Assembly: GCF_030271515.1 (NCBI RefSeq)
Contig: NZ_JASCXI010000001.1
Span: 248,001 to 312,000 of the forward strand
DNA from: Erythrobacter oryzae
GTDB taxonomy: Bacteria > Pseudomonadota > Alphaproteobacteria > Sphingomonadales > Sphingomonadaceae
Reading direction: 5' to 3'
Length of the DNA: 64,000 nucleotides
Shown: piece by piece, positions 16,391-25,176 of the stretch
Position numbering within the stretch: position 1 is the stretch's first letter
How the letters are laid out: each line of letters begins with the position of its first letter
Made by a program: the position numbers and the translations under genes
Notes under the pieces: model-generated
Database searches by the model: none
What the model saw: the letters and a program-made list of their open reading frames with translations, nothing else
What the model was told of the DNA's origin: nothing

Positions 16391-17448
16391 ACGCGCCGGT
16401 GAGGGCCGCGACCAGCGTGCATGCGCTCGACTTCCGCGACCCGGGTGAGGTGCGGAGGATCGAGGCCTTCGTCGCCGAGAACGGCGGCACCCTGTTCCAC
16501 CGCCCGGCGTGGCTCAAGGCTGTGGAGGCTGGCACAGGCCAGCGCGCCGCCGGGCTGGTGGCCGAGCGGATGGGCACCGTCACGGGCTGGCTGCCACTCA
16601 CCGAGGTGCGCTCGGCGCTGTTCGGCAAGGCGCTGGTATCGAGCGGCTTCGGCGTGGCGGGCGGCATCCTCGCCTGCGGCGAAGAGGCCACGCAGGCGCT
16701 GGCCGAGGGCGCTCAGAGCTACGCCCTTCGCGCCGGGTTTGCAGGGATAGAACTGCGCGGCGGTCCGGTGCCCGAGGGCTGGGACAGCTGGTCCGACAAG
16801 CATTGCTGCTTCGAGCGCGCCCTTGCCGCCGATGACGAGGCCGAACTCCTCGCCATCCCGCGCAAGGCCCGCGCCGAGGTGCGCAAGGGTCTGGGTTTCG
16901 GGCACCGCATCAGCGTGGGGCGGGGGTCGGGCGATCTCGCCGCGCACTACGCCTGCTACAGCGCGAGCGTGCGCAATCTCGGCACGCCGGTCTTTCCGAA
17001 GCGGTTGTTTGCGGCGATGCTCGAGGCCTTTCCGGCGAGCAGCGACGTCCTCACTGTGTGGCAGGGCGATAAGCCACTGGCGAGCGTGCTCAGCTTCTAT
17101 CACGACGGCGCGGTGCTGCCTTTCTGGGGCGGCGGCGTGTTCGAAGCCCGCGCGGCGCGGGCCAACGAGGTAATGTATTACGAGCTGATGCTCCATGCCC
17201 GCCGGCAGGGCATGACCCGCTTCGATTTCGGGCGCTCCAAGACCGGCAGCGGGCCCTTCGCCTTCAAGAAGAATTGGGGCTTCGAGCCGCAGCGGCTGAC
17301 CTATACCGCGTGGACCGCGCCGGGCTCTCCGCCGCGCAACATCGACCCCACCGACGCGAGCTACAGCCGCAAGATCGAGCTGTGGAAGAAGCTGCCGCTG
17401 CCCGTCGCCAACACCCTGGGGCCGTGGATCGCGCGCGGGTTGGCCTAG
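16387..17448 (+). CDS. FemAB-related protein, XrtA/PEP-CTERM-associated
   Basis: A 353-residue double-GNAT protein related to the FemABX peptidoglycan aminoacyltransferases and found in exosortase A loci. Visible signatures include LFHRPAWLKAVE near the N terminus, PRKARAEVRKGL, and the C-terminal core FDFGRSKTGSGPFAFKKNWG, the substrate-binding loop of the family. The GTG start overlaps the deacetylase stop. It is the second acyltransferase of this type in the locus; the other is at 5367-6338. The donor may be aminoacyl-tRNA or an acyl carrier; sequence does not decide. Confidence 0.83.
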   Translation: MNAPVRAATSVHALDFRDPGEVRRIEAFVAENGGTLFHRPAWLKAVEAGTGQRAAGLVAERMGTVTGWLPLTEVRSALFGKALVSSGFGVAGGILACGEEATQALAEGAQSYALRAGFAGIELRGGPVPEGWDSWSDKHCCFERALAADDEAELLAIPRKARAEVRKGLGFGHRISVGRGSGDLAAHYACYSASVRNLGTPVFPKRLFAAMLEAFPASSDVLTVWQGDKPLASVLSFYHDGAVLPFWGGGVFEARAARANEVMYYELMLHARRQGMTRFDFGRSKTGSGPFAFKKNWGFEPQRLTYTAWTAPGSPPRNIDPTDASYSRKIELWKKLPLPVANTLGPWIARGLA

Positions 17449-17456
17449 AGGCTCCG

Positions 17457-18677
17457 ATGCCCGGCATCCTGTTCCTCGCCCACCGCGTGCCGTTCCCGCC
17501 CGACCGCGGCGACCGCATCCGCTCGCACCATCTGCTGAAGGCGCTGGCGAGGCTGGGGCCCGTCCATGTCGGCTGCTTCGGCGAGGGCGATGATGCGGCC
17601 GAGGGGGCGCTCGCCGCTGTCGCGGCTTCGCGGTGTGTGGCTCCGCGCACCAAGCCGCTGCCGCTCGCCGGGGTGGAGGCGGTGCTTTCGGGCAAGCCGG
17701 TGAGCCTTACTGCCTTCCATTCCGCCAAGCTCGCCCGCTGGGTGCGCGAGACCATCGTGCGCGAGGGGATCGAGGCGATCGTCGTCTTCTCGGGACAGAT
17801 GGGGCAATATGTGCCCGATGACTTCGCCGGGCCAGTGGTGATCGACCTGTGCGATGTCGACAGCGCGAAGTTCGAAGCCTACGCGGCGGCGGGCGAGCGC
17901 AAGTGGCTCTACGCGCGTGAGGCGCGGTTGCTGGCGCGCGAAGAAGAGCGGCTCGGGCGGCAGGCGGACGCGGCCATCCTGATCTCCGAGGCCGAAGTGG
18001 CGCTCTACCGCAGCCGCCTCGACGCGCCCGATGCGGTCAACGTGCGGGTGATCGGCAACGGCATCGACGCGGCCTTCTTCGACCCGGCGCTCGCTAGCCC
18101 CCACCCCGAACTCGCCGCGACGGCGGGGCCCCATTTCGTCTTCACCGGCCAGATGGACTATCGCCCCAACGAGCAGGCTGCGCTGTGGGTGATCGAGGCG
18201 CTGCTGCCGCGTCTGCGCGCGCGCCATCCGGGGGCGAGCTTTCATGTCGTCGGGCGCAATCCCACCCGTGCGTTGATGGCCGAGGACGGCGCGCCGGGGG
18301 TGCGGGTGTGGGGCGCGGTGCCCGACGTGCGCCCCTTCATCGCCGCCGCCGACGCCGTGCTCGCCCCGCTGCTGATCGCGCGCGGGGTGCAGAACAAGGT
18401 GCTCGAGGCAATGGCAATGGCGCGGCCGGTGGTGCTCACCACCGAGGCCGCGACCGGGATCGCGGCGGAGAACGGCGAACACTGGCTGATTGCGCCGCCC
18501 GACCCCGAGGTCATGGCCGCGCATATCACCGACCTTCTCGCCAATCCTGCCGCGGCGAGCCGCATCGGCGCCGCCGCGCGCGACTTCGTGCTGCTCCACC
18601 ACGGATGGGAGGCGATGCTCGCTCCGCTTGGCGAGCTCATCGGCGGGCGCGGGGAGGGCCGCCGCCATGCCGCCTGA
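17457..18677 (+). CDS. Glycosyltransferase, XrtA/PEP-CTERM-associated (GT4-like)
   Basis: A 406-residue GT-B glycosyltransferase. The N-terminal FLAHRVPFPPDRGDRIRSHH is characteristic of the exosortase-linked sugar transferase family. The C-terminal half carries FTGQMDYRPNEQAALW, FHVVGRNPT, VPDVRPFIAAADAVLAPL and the EX7E-type stretch ending in EAMAMARPVV. It should add a nucleotide-sugar-derived residue to the repeat unit on the cytoplasmic face. It is the only clear glycosyltransferase in the locus as seen here. Its last 11 bases overlap the exosortase gene. Confidence 0.85.
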   Translation: MPGILFLAHRVPFPPDRGDRIRSHHLLKALARLGPVHVGCFGEGDDAAEGALAAVAASRCVAPRTKPLPLAGVEAVLSGKPVSLTAFHSAKLARWVRETIVREGIEAIVVFSGQMGQYVPDDFAGPVVIDLCDVDSAKFEAYAAAGERKWLYAREARLLAREEERLGRQADAAILISEAEVALYRSRLDAPDAVNVRVIGNGIDAAFFDPALASPHPELAATAGPHFVFTGQMDYRPNEQAALWVIEALLPRLRARHPGASFHVVGRNPTRALMAEDGAPGVRVWGAVPDVRPFIAAADAVLAPLLIARGVQNKVLEAMAMARPVVLTTEAATGIAAENGEHWLIAPPDPEVMAAHITDLLANPAAASRIGAAARDFVLLHHGWEAMLAPLGELIGGRGEGRRHAA

Positions 18678-19671
18678 GGCCGCCGCATTCCCCGTCCCGC
18701 GCGAACCAAAGCGCCTGCCCGCCGCGTGGCGCGCGCCGCTCGCCACACTGGCGGCCGCGGCGCTCGCGCTGGTGCTCGCCTGCCTCGGCGCTTGGAGCGC
18801 GATGGCGCACCAGTGGTGGAACATCGACACCTATAATCACCTGCTGCTCGTGCCCCTCATCATCGCCTGGCTGGTGGCGCTGAAGGAGGAGGCGCTGGCG
18901 CGCCTCGCCCCGCAGCCTTTCCTGCCCGGACTTATCGGCGTCGCCGCAGGCCTCACCCTGTGGCGGGCGGGCGAAGGGCTGGGGATCAACCTTGTCGCGC
19001 AGGCCGGTGCGGTGGGCGCCTTGCAAGCCGCCGCGATCACCATCCTCGGCCTGCGCGTGGCAATCGTCCTCGCGCTCCCCATCGCCTTTGCCGCCTTCCT
19101 CGTGCCCTTCGGCGACGAGATCATCCCGCCGCTCCAGAGCATCACCGCCGAGATCGCCATCGCGCTCACCCATGCGAGCGGTATTCCGGCGCGGATCGAG
19201 GGCATCTATATCGACACCCCCGCCGGGCTGTTCGTGGTCGCCGAGGCATGTTCGGGCGTCAAATTCCTGATCGCGATGGTGACGCTGGGCGTGCTGGTGT
19301 GCGCGACCCGCTTCACCCGCTGGCGCACCCGTGCGGCCTTCATGGCCGCCTGCGTCATCGTGCCCGTGCTCGCCAACGGAGTGCGGGCCTTTGCGACCAT
19401 CTACGTCGCGCAATATGTCGGGGCCGAGAAGGCGACCGGGTTCGACCACATCGTCTATGGCTGGGTGTTCTTCGCCATCATCATTGCGGTCCTGCTCGGT
19501 GCGGCGTGGCGCTTCGTCGAGCGCGAGCCGGAGGACTATGGCTGGCCGCTCGCCGCGATCGAGAACTGGGGCTGGGTCCGCCGCCTCGAAGCCCACAGCT
19601 TTGCGCCGGGAAGCGCTGCTGCCGCGATCATCGCGCTGGCGGGCGTTGCCGCGCTCTCGCTCCTGCTCTAG
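18667..19671 (+). CDS. xrtA: Exosortase A (membrane transpeptidase/protease)
   Basis: A 334-residue polytopic membrane protein that removes PEP-CTERM sorting tails and is thought to attach targets to a surface component. About eight TM segments are visible. The catalytic triad is in place: Cys195 in EACSGVKFL, Arg240 in ANGVRAFATIY, and His261 in FDHIVYGWVFF. The protein ends soon after an additional hydrophobic segment, so the EpsI domain often fused to or adjacent to exosortase A is absent; the amidotransferase gene begins 12 bases later. The ATG at 18667 overlaps the glycosyltransferase gene. Confidence 0.92.
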   Translation: MPPEAAAFPVPREPKRLPAAWRAPLATLAAAALALVLACLGAWSAMAHQWWNIDTYNHLLLVPLIIAWLVALKEEALARLAPQPFLPGLIGVAAGLTLWRAGEGLGINLVAQAGAVGALQAAAITILGLRVAIVLALPIAFAAFLVPFGDEIIPPLQSITAEIAIALTHASGIPARIEGIYIDTPAGLFVVAEACSGVKFLIAMVTLGVLVCATRFTRWRTRAAFMAACVIVPVLANGVRAFATIYVAQYVGAEKATGFDHIVYGWVFFAIIIAVLLGAAWRFVEREPEDYGWPLAAIENWGWVRRLEAHSFAPGSAAAAIIALAGVAALSLLL

Positions 19672-19683
19672 GCCCCCAAGACG

Positions 19684-21579
19684 ATGTGCGGGATTGCCGG
19701 GATCTTCCATGCCGAGACGCCCAAGCCGGTCGACCCCGCGCGGGTCGTGCGGATGTGCGACGCGCTCGCGCATCGGGGCCCAGACGGAGCGGGGGTGTGG
19801 ACCGACCACGGCGTCGGCCTCGGCCACCGCCGCCTCTCGATCATCGACGTCGCGGGCTCCCCCCAGCCGATGCACGCCGCCGATGGCCGGGCGGTGATCG
19901 TCTTCAACGGCGAGATCTACAACTTCCGCGAACTGCGCCGCGAGCTGGAGCAGGCCGGCTTCGCCTTCCGCACCAATGGCGACACCGAGGTGATCCTTGC
20001 GGCGTGGCAGAAGTGGGGCCCCGATTGCCTCCAACGCCTCGACGGGATGTTCGCCTTCGCGATCTTCGACCTTGCCACCCGCCGCCTGTTCCTCGCCCGC
20101 GACCGGTTCGGGGTGAAGCCGCTGTTCCTCGCCCACCTTTCGGACGGGAGCATCGCCTTCGCCTCGGAGCTGAAGGGGCTCCTCGCTCATCCGCTGCTGC
20201 GCCGCCGCGTCAACCCGCAAGCCATCGAGGCCTATATGGCCTGGGGCTATGTGCCCGACACGCACTCCCTGCTGGCAGGCGTCGAGAAGCTGCCCGCCGG
20301 CCACTTCTGGCTGCTGGAGCAGGGCAAGGCCCCCGGTCGTCCGCAGCGCTGGTGGGACATATCCTTCACCGAGCGCGAGCGCGGAAGCGAAGCCGATCTC
20401 TCCGCCCAGCTCGTCCACCTGCTGCGCGAGGGCGTGCGCTCGCGCATGGTCGCCGACGTGCCGCTGGGCGCCTTCCTCTCGGGCGGGGTCGACAGCTCGG
20501 GCGTGGTGGCGCTGATGGCCGAGGCGAGCAGCCAGCCGGTGCAGACCTGCTCGATCGGCTTCGATGTCGCGGCCTATGACGAGACCTCCTACGCCCGTCA
20601 GGTCGCGGCCAAACTCGGCGCGGACCATGCCGAACGGATCGTCGCCACCGATGATTTCGCCGCCATCGATGCCCTTGCCGCGATGTTCGACGAGCCCTTC
20701 GCCGACGCCTCGGCGCTCCCCACATGGCGCGTGTGCCAGCTGGCGCGGGAGCGGGTGACGGTGGCGCTCTCGGGCGACGGGGCGGACGAGGCCTTCGCGG
20801 GATACCGCCGTCAGGTGTTCCACCATCACGAGGAACGCGCCCGCGGCATTCTGCCTGCGGGCCTGCGTGCCCCGCTCTTTGGAGCCCTCGGCCGCGCCTG
20901 GCCCAAGGCCGACTGGGCACCGCGCCCCTTGCGCGCCAAGGCAACCCTGCTCGCGCTCGCCGAGAGCGGGGAGGAGGGCTATGCCCGCGGCCTCTCGGTG
21001 ACCCTGCCCGAGGCGCGCCGGGCGCTCTATTCCGACGCCTTCGCCGCCAGCCTCGACGGCTTCCGTGCCGAGGACGAGCTGATTGCGCTGATGCGCAGCG
21101 CGCCGGGCCGCTCGGGCCTCGACCGGGCGCAATATGCCGACCTCATGTTCTGGATGCCCGGCGACATCCTCACCAAGGTCGACCGCACCAGCATGGCGGT
21201 GAGCCTTGAAGCGCGCGAGCCTTTGCTCGACCACCGCCTCGTCGAATTCGCCGCGCGTCTGCCCGAGGGGCTGCGGGTGCGGGGATCGACCGGCAAGCAC
21301 CTGCTCAAGAAGAGCCTCGAGCGCTACCTGCCGCACGATATCCTTTACCGCCCCAAGCAGGGTTTTGTGACGCCCATCGCCGAGTGGCTGAGGGGGCCGC
21401 TCGCTGACGCTTCGCGGGGGATCGCGCGCGGCAGCCTCGCCCAGACGGGGTTCTTCCGCCCCGAAGCCATCTCCGCGCTGGCCGAGGCGCATATCGCAGC
21501 CCGCGCCGACCATTCGCGGACCCTGTGGCAGCTCCTGATGCTGGAGAAGTCGCTGAACCAGCTGGGGGTGAGCGGTTAG
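19684..21579 (+). CDS. Asparagine-synthase-like amidotransferase 1, exosortase A-associated
   Basis: A 631-residue two-domain protein. The N-terminal class II glutaminase has the nucleophile Cys2 in MCGIAGIF, with RGPDGAGVW and FNGEIYN. The synthetase domain has the PP-loop LSGGVDSSG at about 265-273 and LSGDGADEAFAGYRR. Members in exosortase loci are thought to amidate a sugar acid or a peptide-like component of the polysaccharide rather than to make free asparagine. Residue 2 being Cys confirms the start, since the nucleophile must be exposed after Met removal. It is the last gene of the plus-strand arm. Confidence 0.88.
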   Translation: MCGIAGIFHAETPKPVDPARVVRMCDALAHRGPDGAGVWTDHGVGLGHRRLSIIDVAGSPQPMHAADGRAVIVFNGEIYNFRELRRELEQAGFAFRTNGDTEVILAAWQKWGPDCLQRLDGMFAFAIFDLATRRLFLARDRFGVKPLFLAHLSDGSIAFASELKGLLAHPLLRRRVNPQAIEAYMAWGYVPDTHSLLAGVEKLPAGHFWLLEQGKAPGRPQRWWDISFTERERGSEADLSAQLVHLLREGVRSRMVADVPLGAFLSGGVDSSGVVALMAEASSQPVQTCSIGFDVAAYDETSYARQVAAKLGADHAERIVATDDFAAIDALAAMFDEPFADASALPTWRVCQLARERVTVALSGDGADEAFAGYRRQVFHHHEERARGILPAGLRAPLFGALGRAWPKADWAPRPLRAKATLLALAESGEEGYARGLSVTLPEARRALYSDAFAASLDGFRAEDELIALMRSAPGRSGLDRAQYADLMFWMPGDILTKVDRTSMAVSLEAREPLLDHRLVEFAARLPEGLRVRGSTGKHLLKKSLERYLPHDILYRPKQGFVTPIAEWLRGPLADASRGIARGSLAQTGFFRPEAISALAEAHIAARADHSRTLWQLLMLEKSLNQLGVSG

Positions 21580-21615
21580 AGCGCTGCGCGCCGATCTTTA
21601 TCGAATTACGATATT

Positions 21616-21707
21616 CGAAGTTCACAAAGTTCACATTGCAAATTGCGCAATCCTACAGGAATTGCCGCGCATTATCATAATCTTGCGCGGCAAAAGCGAA
21701 GTTCACA
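21616..21707. repeat. Three copies of AAGTTCACA in an AT-rich intergenic region
   Basis: CGAAGTTCACA occurs at 21616-21626 and 21697-21707. A third copy of the core AAGTTCACA lies at 21627-21635, directly abutting the first. The 230-base gap 21580-21809 is distinctly more AT-rich than its surroundings. The copies are on the same strand, which would suit a regulator binding direct repeats. No gene is visible in the gap. Confidence 0.55.
21662..21693. other. Perfect 10-bp inverted repeat with an AT-rich loop
   Basis: TTGCCGCGCA (21662-21671) pairs with TGCGCGGCAA (21684-21693). The 12-base loop contains TTAT-C-ATAA, which can extend the stem. No U-run follows on the plus strand, so it is a weak terminator candidate for the amidotransferase gene or a protein-binding site between the direct repeats. 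A second small repeat, GAGCGT (21791-21796) with ACGCTC (21805-21810), touches the zapE stop. Confidence 0.45.
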
Positions 21708-21809
21708 CTGTACGGCGCGTTTCATGCGCTCCCACCCGCTGCCTGCAGCCCTCACAATGCCAAAGAACGCCGCCGATCATAGCGCCGCCGGAGCGTGTAG
21801 GAAAACGCT

Positions 21810-22928
21810 CTAATCTTCCACCCCGTGGCCTAACGCCATGTAGTCCTCGCTCTGCATTTCGTTGAGGCGGCTCACTGTGCGCTCGAATTCGAAGGCGCCG
21901 TCGCCCGCCTGATAGAGCTCCTCAGGCAGCGCGGCGGCGGTGACGAACAGCTTCACGCGGTGCTCGTAGAGCGCGTCGATCAGCTTGGTGAAGCGGATCG
22001 CCTCGTTGCGGTTCTCCGGCCCCATCCTCGGGATGCCGACGAGGATCACGGTGTGGAACGCCCGCGCAATTGCGAGGTAGTCCGCCGCGCCGCGGTTCTC
22101 GGCGCACAGCTTCTTGAAGCTGAACACGCCGACGCCCTTGAGGCTCTTGGGCACGTGCAGCGTCCGCCCGCCGCCGAGGTCGAGCGCGCCGGTCGGCACA
22201 TTGGCGGCGTCCTCTGGCGCAAAGTCGGTGAGGCGGAAGAAGGCCTCGCGCACCTGTTCGGTCGCAGCCTCGCCGATCGGGGAATGCCACATGGCGAGCC
22301 CGCCGATGCGGTCGAGGCGGTAGTCGACCGGCCCGTTGAGGCTGAGGACGTCCATCTCGCGCGTTACAAGGTCGATGAAGGGCAGGAACAGCGAGCGGTT
22401 GAGGCCGTCCTTGTAAAGATCGCGCGGGGGCCGGTTGGAGGTGGTGACGACCACCGTTCCGGCCTCCATGAGCGCGGTGAAGAAGCGGCCCATGATGGCC
22501 GCATCGGCGGTGTTGTTCACCACCATCTCGTCGAAGGCGAGGCAGCGCACCTCCTGCGCCATCGCCTGCGCGACGTGCAGCAGCGGGTCACGCTGCTCGG
22601 CCTTGCGCGCTTCGGTGAGGTGCCGGTCGAGCTCGAGCATGAAGGCGTGGAAGTGGACGCGCCGCTTGCGCTCGATGCCGAGGGTCTCGACGAAGAGGTC
22701 CATCAGCATCGACTTGCCGCGCCCGACGCCGCCCCACAGATAGACCCCGCGCGGCTCGGGCGCGGGCGGCTTTCCAAACAGCTTGCCGAACAGGCCGGGC
22801 GGGGGCGGCGGCGCCTCCAGTTCGTCCTGCAACCGCGCTAGCCGCTCGGCCGCGACGCGCTGGTCGGAGTCGGCGCGCAATTCGCCGCTGGCGATCAGCG
22901 CGTCATAGCGGGCGAGGAGGCCGGGCAT
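21810..22928 (-). CDS. zapE: Cell division protein ZapE (AFG1-like ATPase)
   Basis: A 372-residue P-loop ATPase of the AFG1/ZapE family, which acts at the division ring in bacteria and in mitochondrial protein quality control in eukaryotes. Walker A is GGVGRGKS at 66-73, preceded by RGVYLWGG. Walker B-like CLAFDEMVV, the arginine-rich TTSNRPPRDLY sensor, and the C-terminal RFTKLIDALYEHRVKLF are family landmarks. The flexible N-terminal loop PPPPPGLFGKLFGKPP is longer than in E. coli. It lies four bases downstream of the thioesterase gene in an apparent sdhB-thioesterase-zapE unit. Confidence 0.9.
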   Translation of the reverse strand: MPGLLARYDALIASGELRADSDQRVAAERLARLQDELEAPPPPPGLFGKLFGKPPAPEPRGVYLWGGVGRGKSMLMDLFVETLGIERKRRVHFHAFMLELDRHLTEARKAEQRDPLLHVAQAMAQEVRCLAFDEMVVNNTADAAIMGRFFTALMEAGTVVVTTSNRPPRDLYKDGLNRSLFLPFIDLVTREMDVLSLNGPVDYRLDRIGGLAMWHSPIGEAATEQVREAFFRLTDFAPEDAANVPTGALDLGGGRTLHVPKSLKGVGVFSFKKLCAENRGAADYLAIARAFHTVILVGIPRMGPENRNEAIRFTKLIDALYEHRVKLFVTAAALPEELYQAGDGAFEFERTVSRLNEMQSEDYMALGHGVED

Positions 22929-22932
22929 AGCG

Positions 22933-23394
22933 TCAGCCCCGCGGCTGCATCTTGCGCACTATCCCCGAGAAGCTCGCGACCACATCATCGTCCTGCACCA
23001 CCATCCCGCGGATGAAGACCAGCTTGCCGGTCTCGCGCACGATCTCGGTCACGGCATCGAGCGGGCGGCTGCCATCGCCGCCGCCGACGAACTGGCTCGA
23101 GAGCTCGAGCGTCACCGAGGGGCCCGCATTGCCGGTGCCGATCCGGTGCATCGTCACGAAGAGCGCGATGTCGATCAGCGCCAGCGTCACCGCGCCGTGG
23201 ATGATTCCCTGAAGGTTCAGGTGCTTGCGCTCGGGGAACATGCGCAGGCGCGCCTTCCCGTCATCGTCGACGCGGGTGATGAGCTTGCCCATCACCGCGC
23301 CGTTGAACAGCGTTTCGTCCTTGAGGTTCCAGTGGTGCCAGCCGGGATTGTCCGGGTCCGGCCCGTGCTCGAAGACGTCGTCCTTGAAGCTCAC
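22933..23394 (-). CDS. PaaI-family hotdog thioesterase
   Basis: A 153-residue single-hotdog-domain protein. The core HLNLQGIIHGAVTLALID carries the family's HG-x-x-x-A/T pattern with the acyl-CoA-binding helix. It is followed by VTLELSSQFVGGG and two long beta strands. Members hydrolyse acyl-CoA thioesters in the cytoplasm; the substrate is unknown. I chose the GTG at 23394 (VSFKDDVFEHG), two bases after the sdhB stop; longer versions would run into sdhB. It is probably co-transcribed with sdhB and zapE. Confidence 0.75.
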   Translation of the reverse strand: MSFKDDVFEHGPDPDNPGWHHWNLKDETLFNGAVMGKLITRVDDDGKARLRMFPERKHLNLQGIIHGAVTLALIDIALFVTMHRIGTGNAGPSVTLELSSQFVGGGDGSRPLDAVTEIVRETGKLVFIRGMVVQDDDVVASFSGIVRKMQPRG

Positions 23395-23396
23395 GA

Positions 23397-24179
23397 TCAG
23401 ATCGCGCGCTCTGCCATCATCTTCTTGGTCTCCGCGATCGCCTTGGCGGGGCTGAGGCCCTTGGGGCACACGTTCGCGCAGTTCATGATGGTGTGGCAGC
23501 GGTAGAGACGGAACGGGTCCTCGAGGTCATCGAGCCGCTCGCCCGTCATCTCGTCGCGGCTGTCGGCGAGCCAGCGATAGGCCTGCAAGAGGATCGCGGG
23601 GCCGAGGAACTTGTCGCTGTTCCACCAATAGGACGGGCACGAGGTCGAGCAGCAGGCGCACAGGATGCACTCGTAGAGCCCGTCGAGCTTCTCGCGCTGT
23701 TCGGGCGACTGGAGGCGCTCCTTGCCGCTCGGCGTGGGCGAGACGGTCTGGAGCCAGGGGCGGATGCTCGCATACTGGGCGTAGAAATGGGTGAAGTCCG
23801 GCACCAGGTCCTTGATCACGTCCATGTGCGGCAGCGGGGTGATGCGGATCTCGCCCTTCAGGTCTTCGATCGCGGTGGTGCAGGCGAGGCCGTTCTTGCC
23901 GTTCATGTTCATCGAGCACGACCCGCAGATCCCCTCGCGGCACGAGCGGCGGAAGGTCAGCGTCGGGTCGATCTCGTTCTTGATCTTGAACAGGGCGTCG
24001 AGGACCATCGGGCCGCATTCGTCGAGGTTGATCTCGAACTTGTCGTAACGCGGGTTCTGGCCGCTGTCGGGATCGTAGCGGTAGATCTTGAACGACTTCA
24101 CGCGGGAGCCGCCGGTGGCCTTGTGCACCTTGCCAGGGCCGTTGACTTTGGAGTTCTTGGGGAGAGTGAAGGTCGCCAT
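23397..24179 (-). CDS. sdhB: Succinate dehydrogenase iron-sulfur subunit
   Basis: A 260-residue Fe-S subunit of complex II, passing electrons from the flavin subunit to ubiquinone. The 2Fe-2S ligands are Cys80, Cys85, Cys88 and Cys100. The 4Fe-4S and 3Fe-4S ligands are in [11 protein letters not shown] and [14 protein letters not shown]. Length and motif order match alphaproteobacterial SdhB. sdhA, sdhC and sdhD are not next to it: upstream lies a 250-base gap and then a gene on the other strand, so it is separated from the rest of the complex here. Confidence 0.95.
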   Translation of the reverse strand: MATFTLPKNSKVNGPGKVHKATGGSRVKSFKIYRYDPDSGQNPRYDKFEINLDECGPMVLDALFKIKNEIDPTLTFRRSCREGICGSCSMNMNGKNGLACTTAIEDLKGEIRITPLPHMDVIKDLVPDFTHFYAQYASIRPWLQTVSPTPSGKERLQSPEQREKLDGLYECILCACCSTSCPSYWWNSDKFLGPAILLQAYRWLADSRDEMTGERLDDLEDPFRLYRCHTIMNCANVCPKGLSPAKAIAETKKMMAERAI

Positions 24180-24209
24180 TACGTGATCCCGGTTACGCTT
24201 TGCGCCCCC

Positions 24210-24237
24210 TACTTAACGCCATCCCGGCGCTGCGCAA
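24210..24237 (-). promoter_or_regulatory. Candidate promoter for sdhB
   Basis: On the minus strand TTGCGC (24237-24232) is followed after 16 bases by TAAGTA (24215-24210), about 31 bases upstream of the sdhB ATG. Further upstream in the same 250-base gap, CTCTCCCGCCCC (24341-24352) can pair with GGGGCGCGAGAG (24368-24379) with one mismatch. The palindrome CACCGCGGTG is at 24295-24304. Confidence 0.35.
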
Positions 24238-24429
24238 GCGGGGGGTGACTGTCAGTTGTTGCAGGCTTTCGCACAGGGGTTGAGCGCGGCTCAGCACCGC
24301 GGTGTTGGAGACACATGAGACACTGTCCAGGGGCGAAAATCTCTCCCGCCCCGCAGGGCCCGCCGCAGGGGCGCGAGAGGGCTGCGAAAAAGGGCGGAAC
24401 CACAAGGCCATGGGCGCACTTTATGCCCC

Positions 24430-25176
24430 ATGGACGATGTAGGACAGACCCCAATTCATGTGCCCGCCACGGCCTGCGTTTTCGGCGCGAGCGGGGGGAT
24501 CGGGCGGGCGCTGTGCGAGGGACTCGCGGCGGCGGGGTGCGAGCGGATCTATGCCGGATCGCGGAGTGGCAGCGCGCCGCAAGGTGCTGCCTTCCATGGC
24601 TTTTCCTTCGATCTGGAGGACGAGGCGAGCATTGCCGCTGCCGCCGCGATGATGCGCGCTCAGCCGCCCGAATGGGTGATCGTCGCGACCGGTGTGCTGA
24701 CGCTTGCCGACGGCACGGGGCCCGAGCGATCCTACAAGCGGCTCGAGGCCGGCACGATGGCGCAGGTCTTCGCGCTCAACACCATCGGCCCCGCGATGAT
24801 TGCCAAGCACATGCTGCCGCTGATGCCGCGCGGGCAGGCCTTCACCTTTGCCGCATTGTCGGCCCGTGTGGGCTCGATCAGCGACAACCGGCTCGGCGGG
24901 TGGCATTCCTATCGGGCGTCCAAGGCGGCGCTGAATATGCTGATCCGCAACTTCGCGCTGGAGATGGCGCGCACCCATCCCGAGAGCGTGATCGTCGGCC
25001 TGCATCCCGGCACGGTCGATTCCGCGCTGTCAGCCCCGTTCCAGTCGGGGCTGGCCGAGGGGCAGTTGACCGCGCCCGAGGTGGCGGCGGCGAACCTGCT
25101 GGGTGTGCTGTCACGCCTCGGCCCCGCGCAATCGGGGCGCGTGTTCGATTTCCGCGGGGACGAGGTGCCCGCCTAG
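24430..25176 (+). CDS. Short-chain dehydrogenase/reductase, CsgA-like
   Basis: A 248-residue SDR. The nucleotide-binding motif GASGGIG is at 19-25 and the catalytic pair is Tyr161 and Lys165 in SYRASKAALNML, with NTIGPAMIAKH before it. The fold and the LHPGTVDSALSAPF stretch resemble the CsgA/carbonyl-reductase-like group. Substrate and cofactor preference cannot be read. The coding end overlaps the convergent small membrane protein by four bases. Confidence 0.85.
   Translation: MDDVGQTPIHVPATACVFGASGGIGRALCEGLAAAGCERIYAGSRSGSAPQGAAFHGFSFDLEDEASIAAAAAMMRAQPPEWVIVATGVLTLADGTGPERSYKRLEAGTMAQVFALNTIGPAMIAKHMLPLMPRGQAFTFAALSARVGSISDNRLGGWHSYRASKAALNMLIRNFALEMARTHPESVIVGLHPGTVDSALSAPFQSGLAEGQLTAPEVAAANLLGVLSRLGPAQSGRVFDFRGDEVPA

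Noticed and set aside
18637..21513. 958-codon minus-strand ORF opposite xrtA and the amidotransferase gene
   Set aside because: Antisense to two clear genes with catalytic motifs; composition typical of a shadow of high-GC coding.
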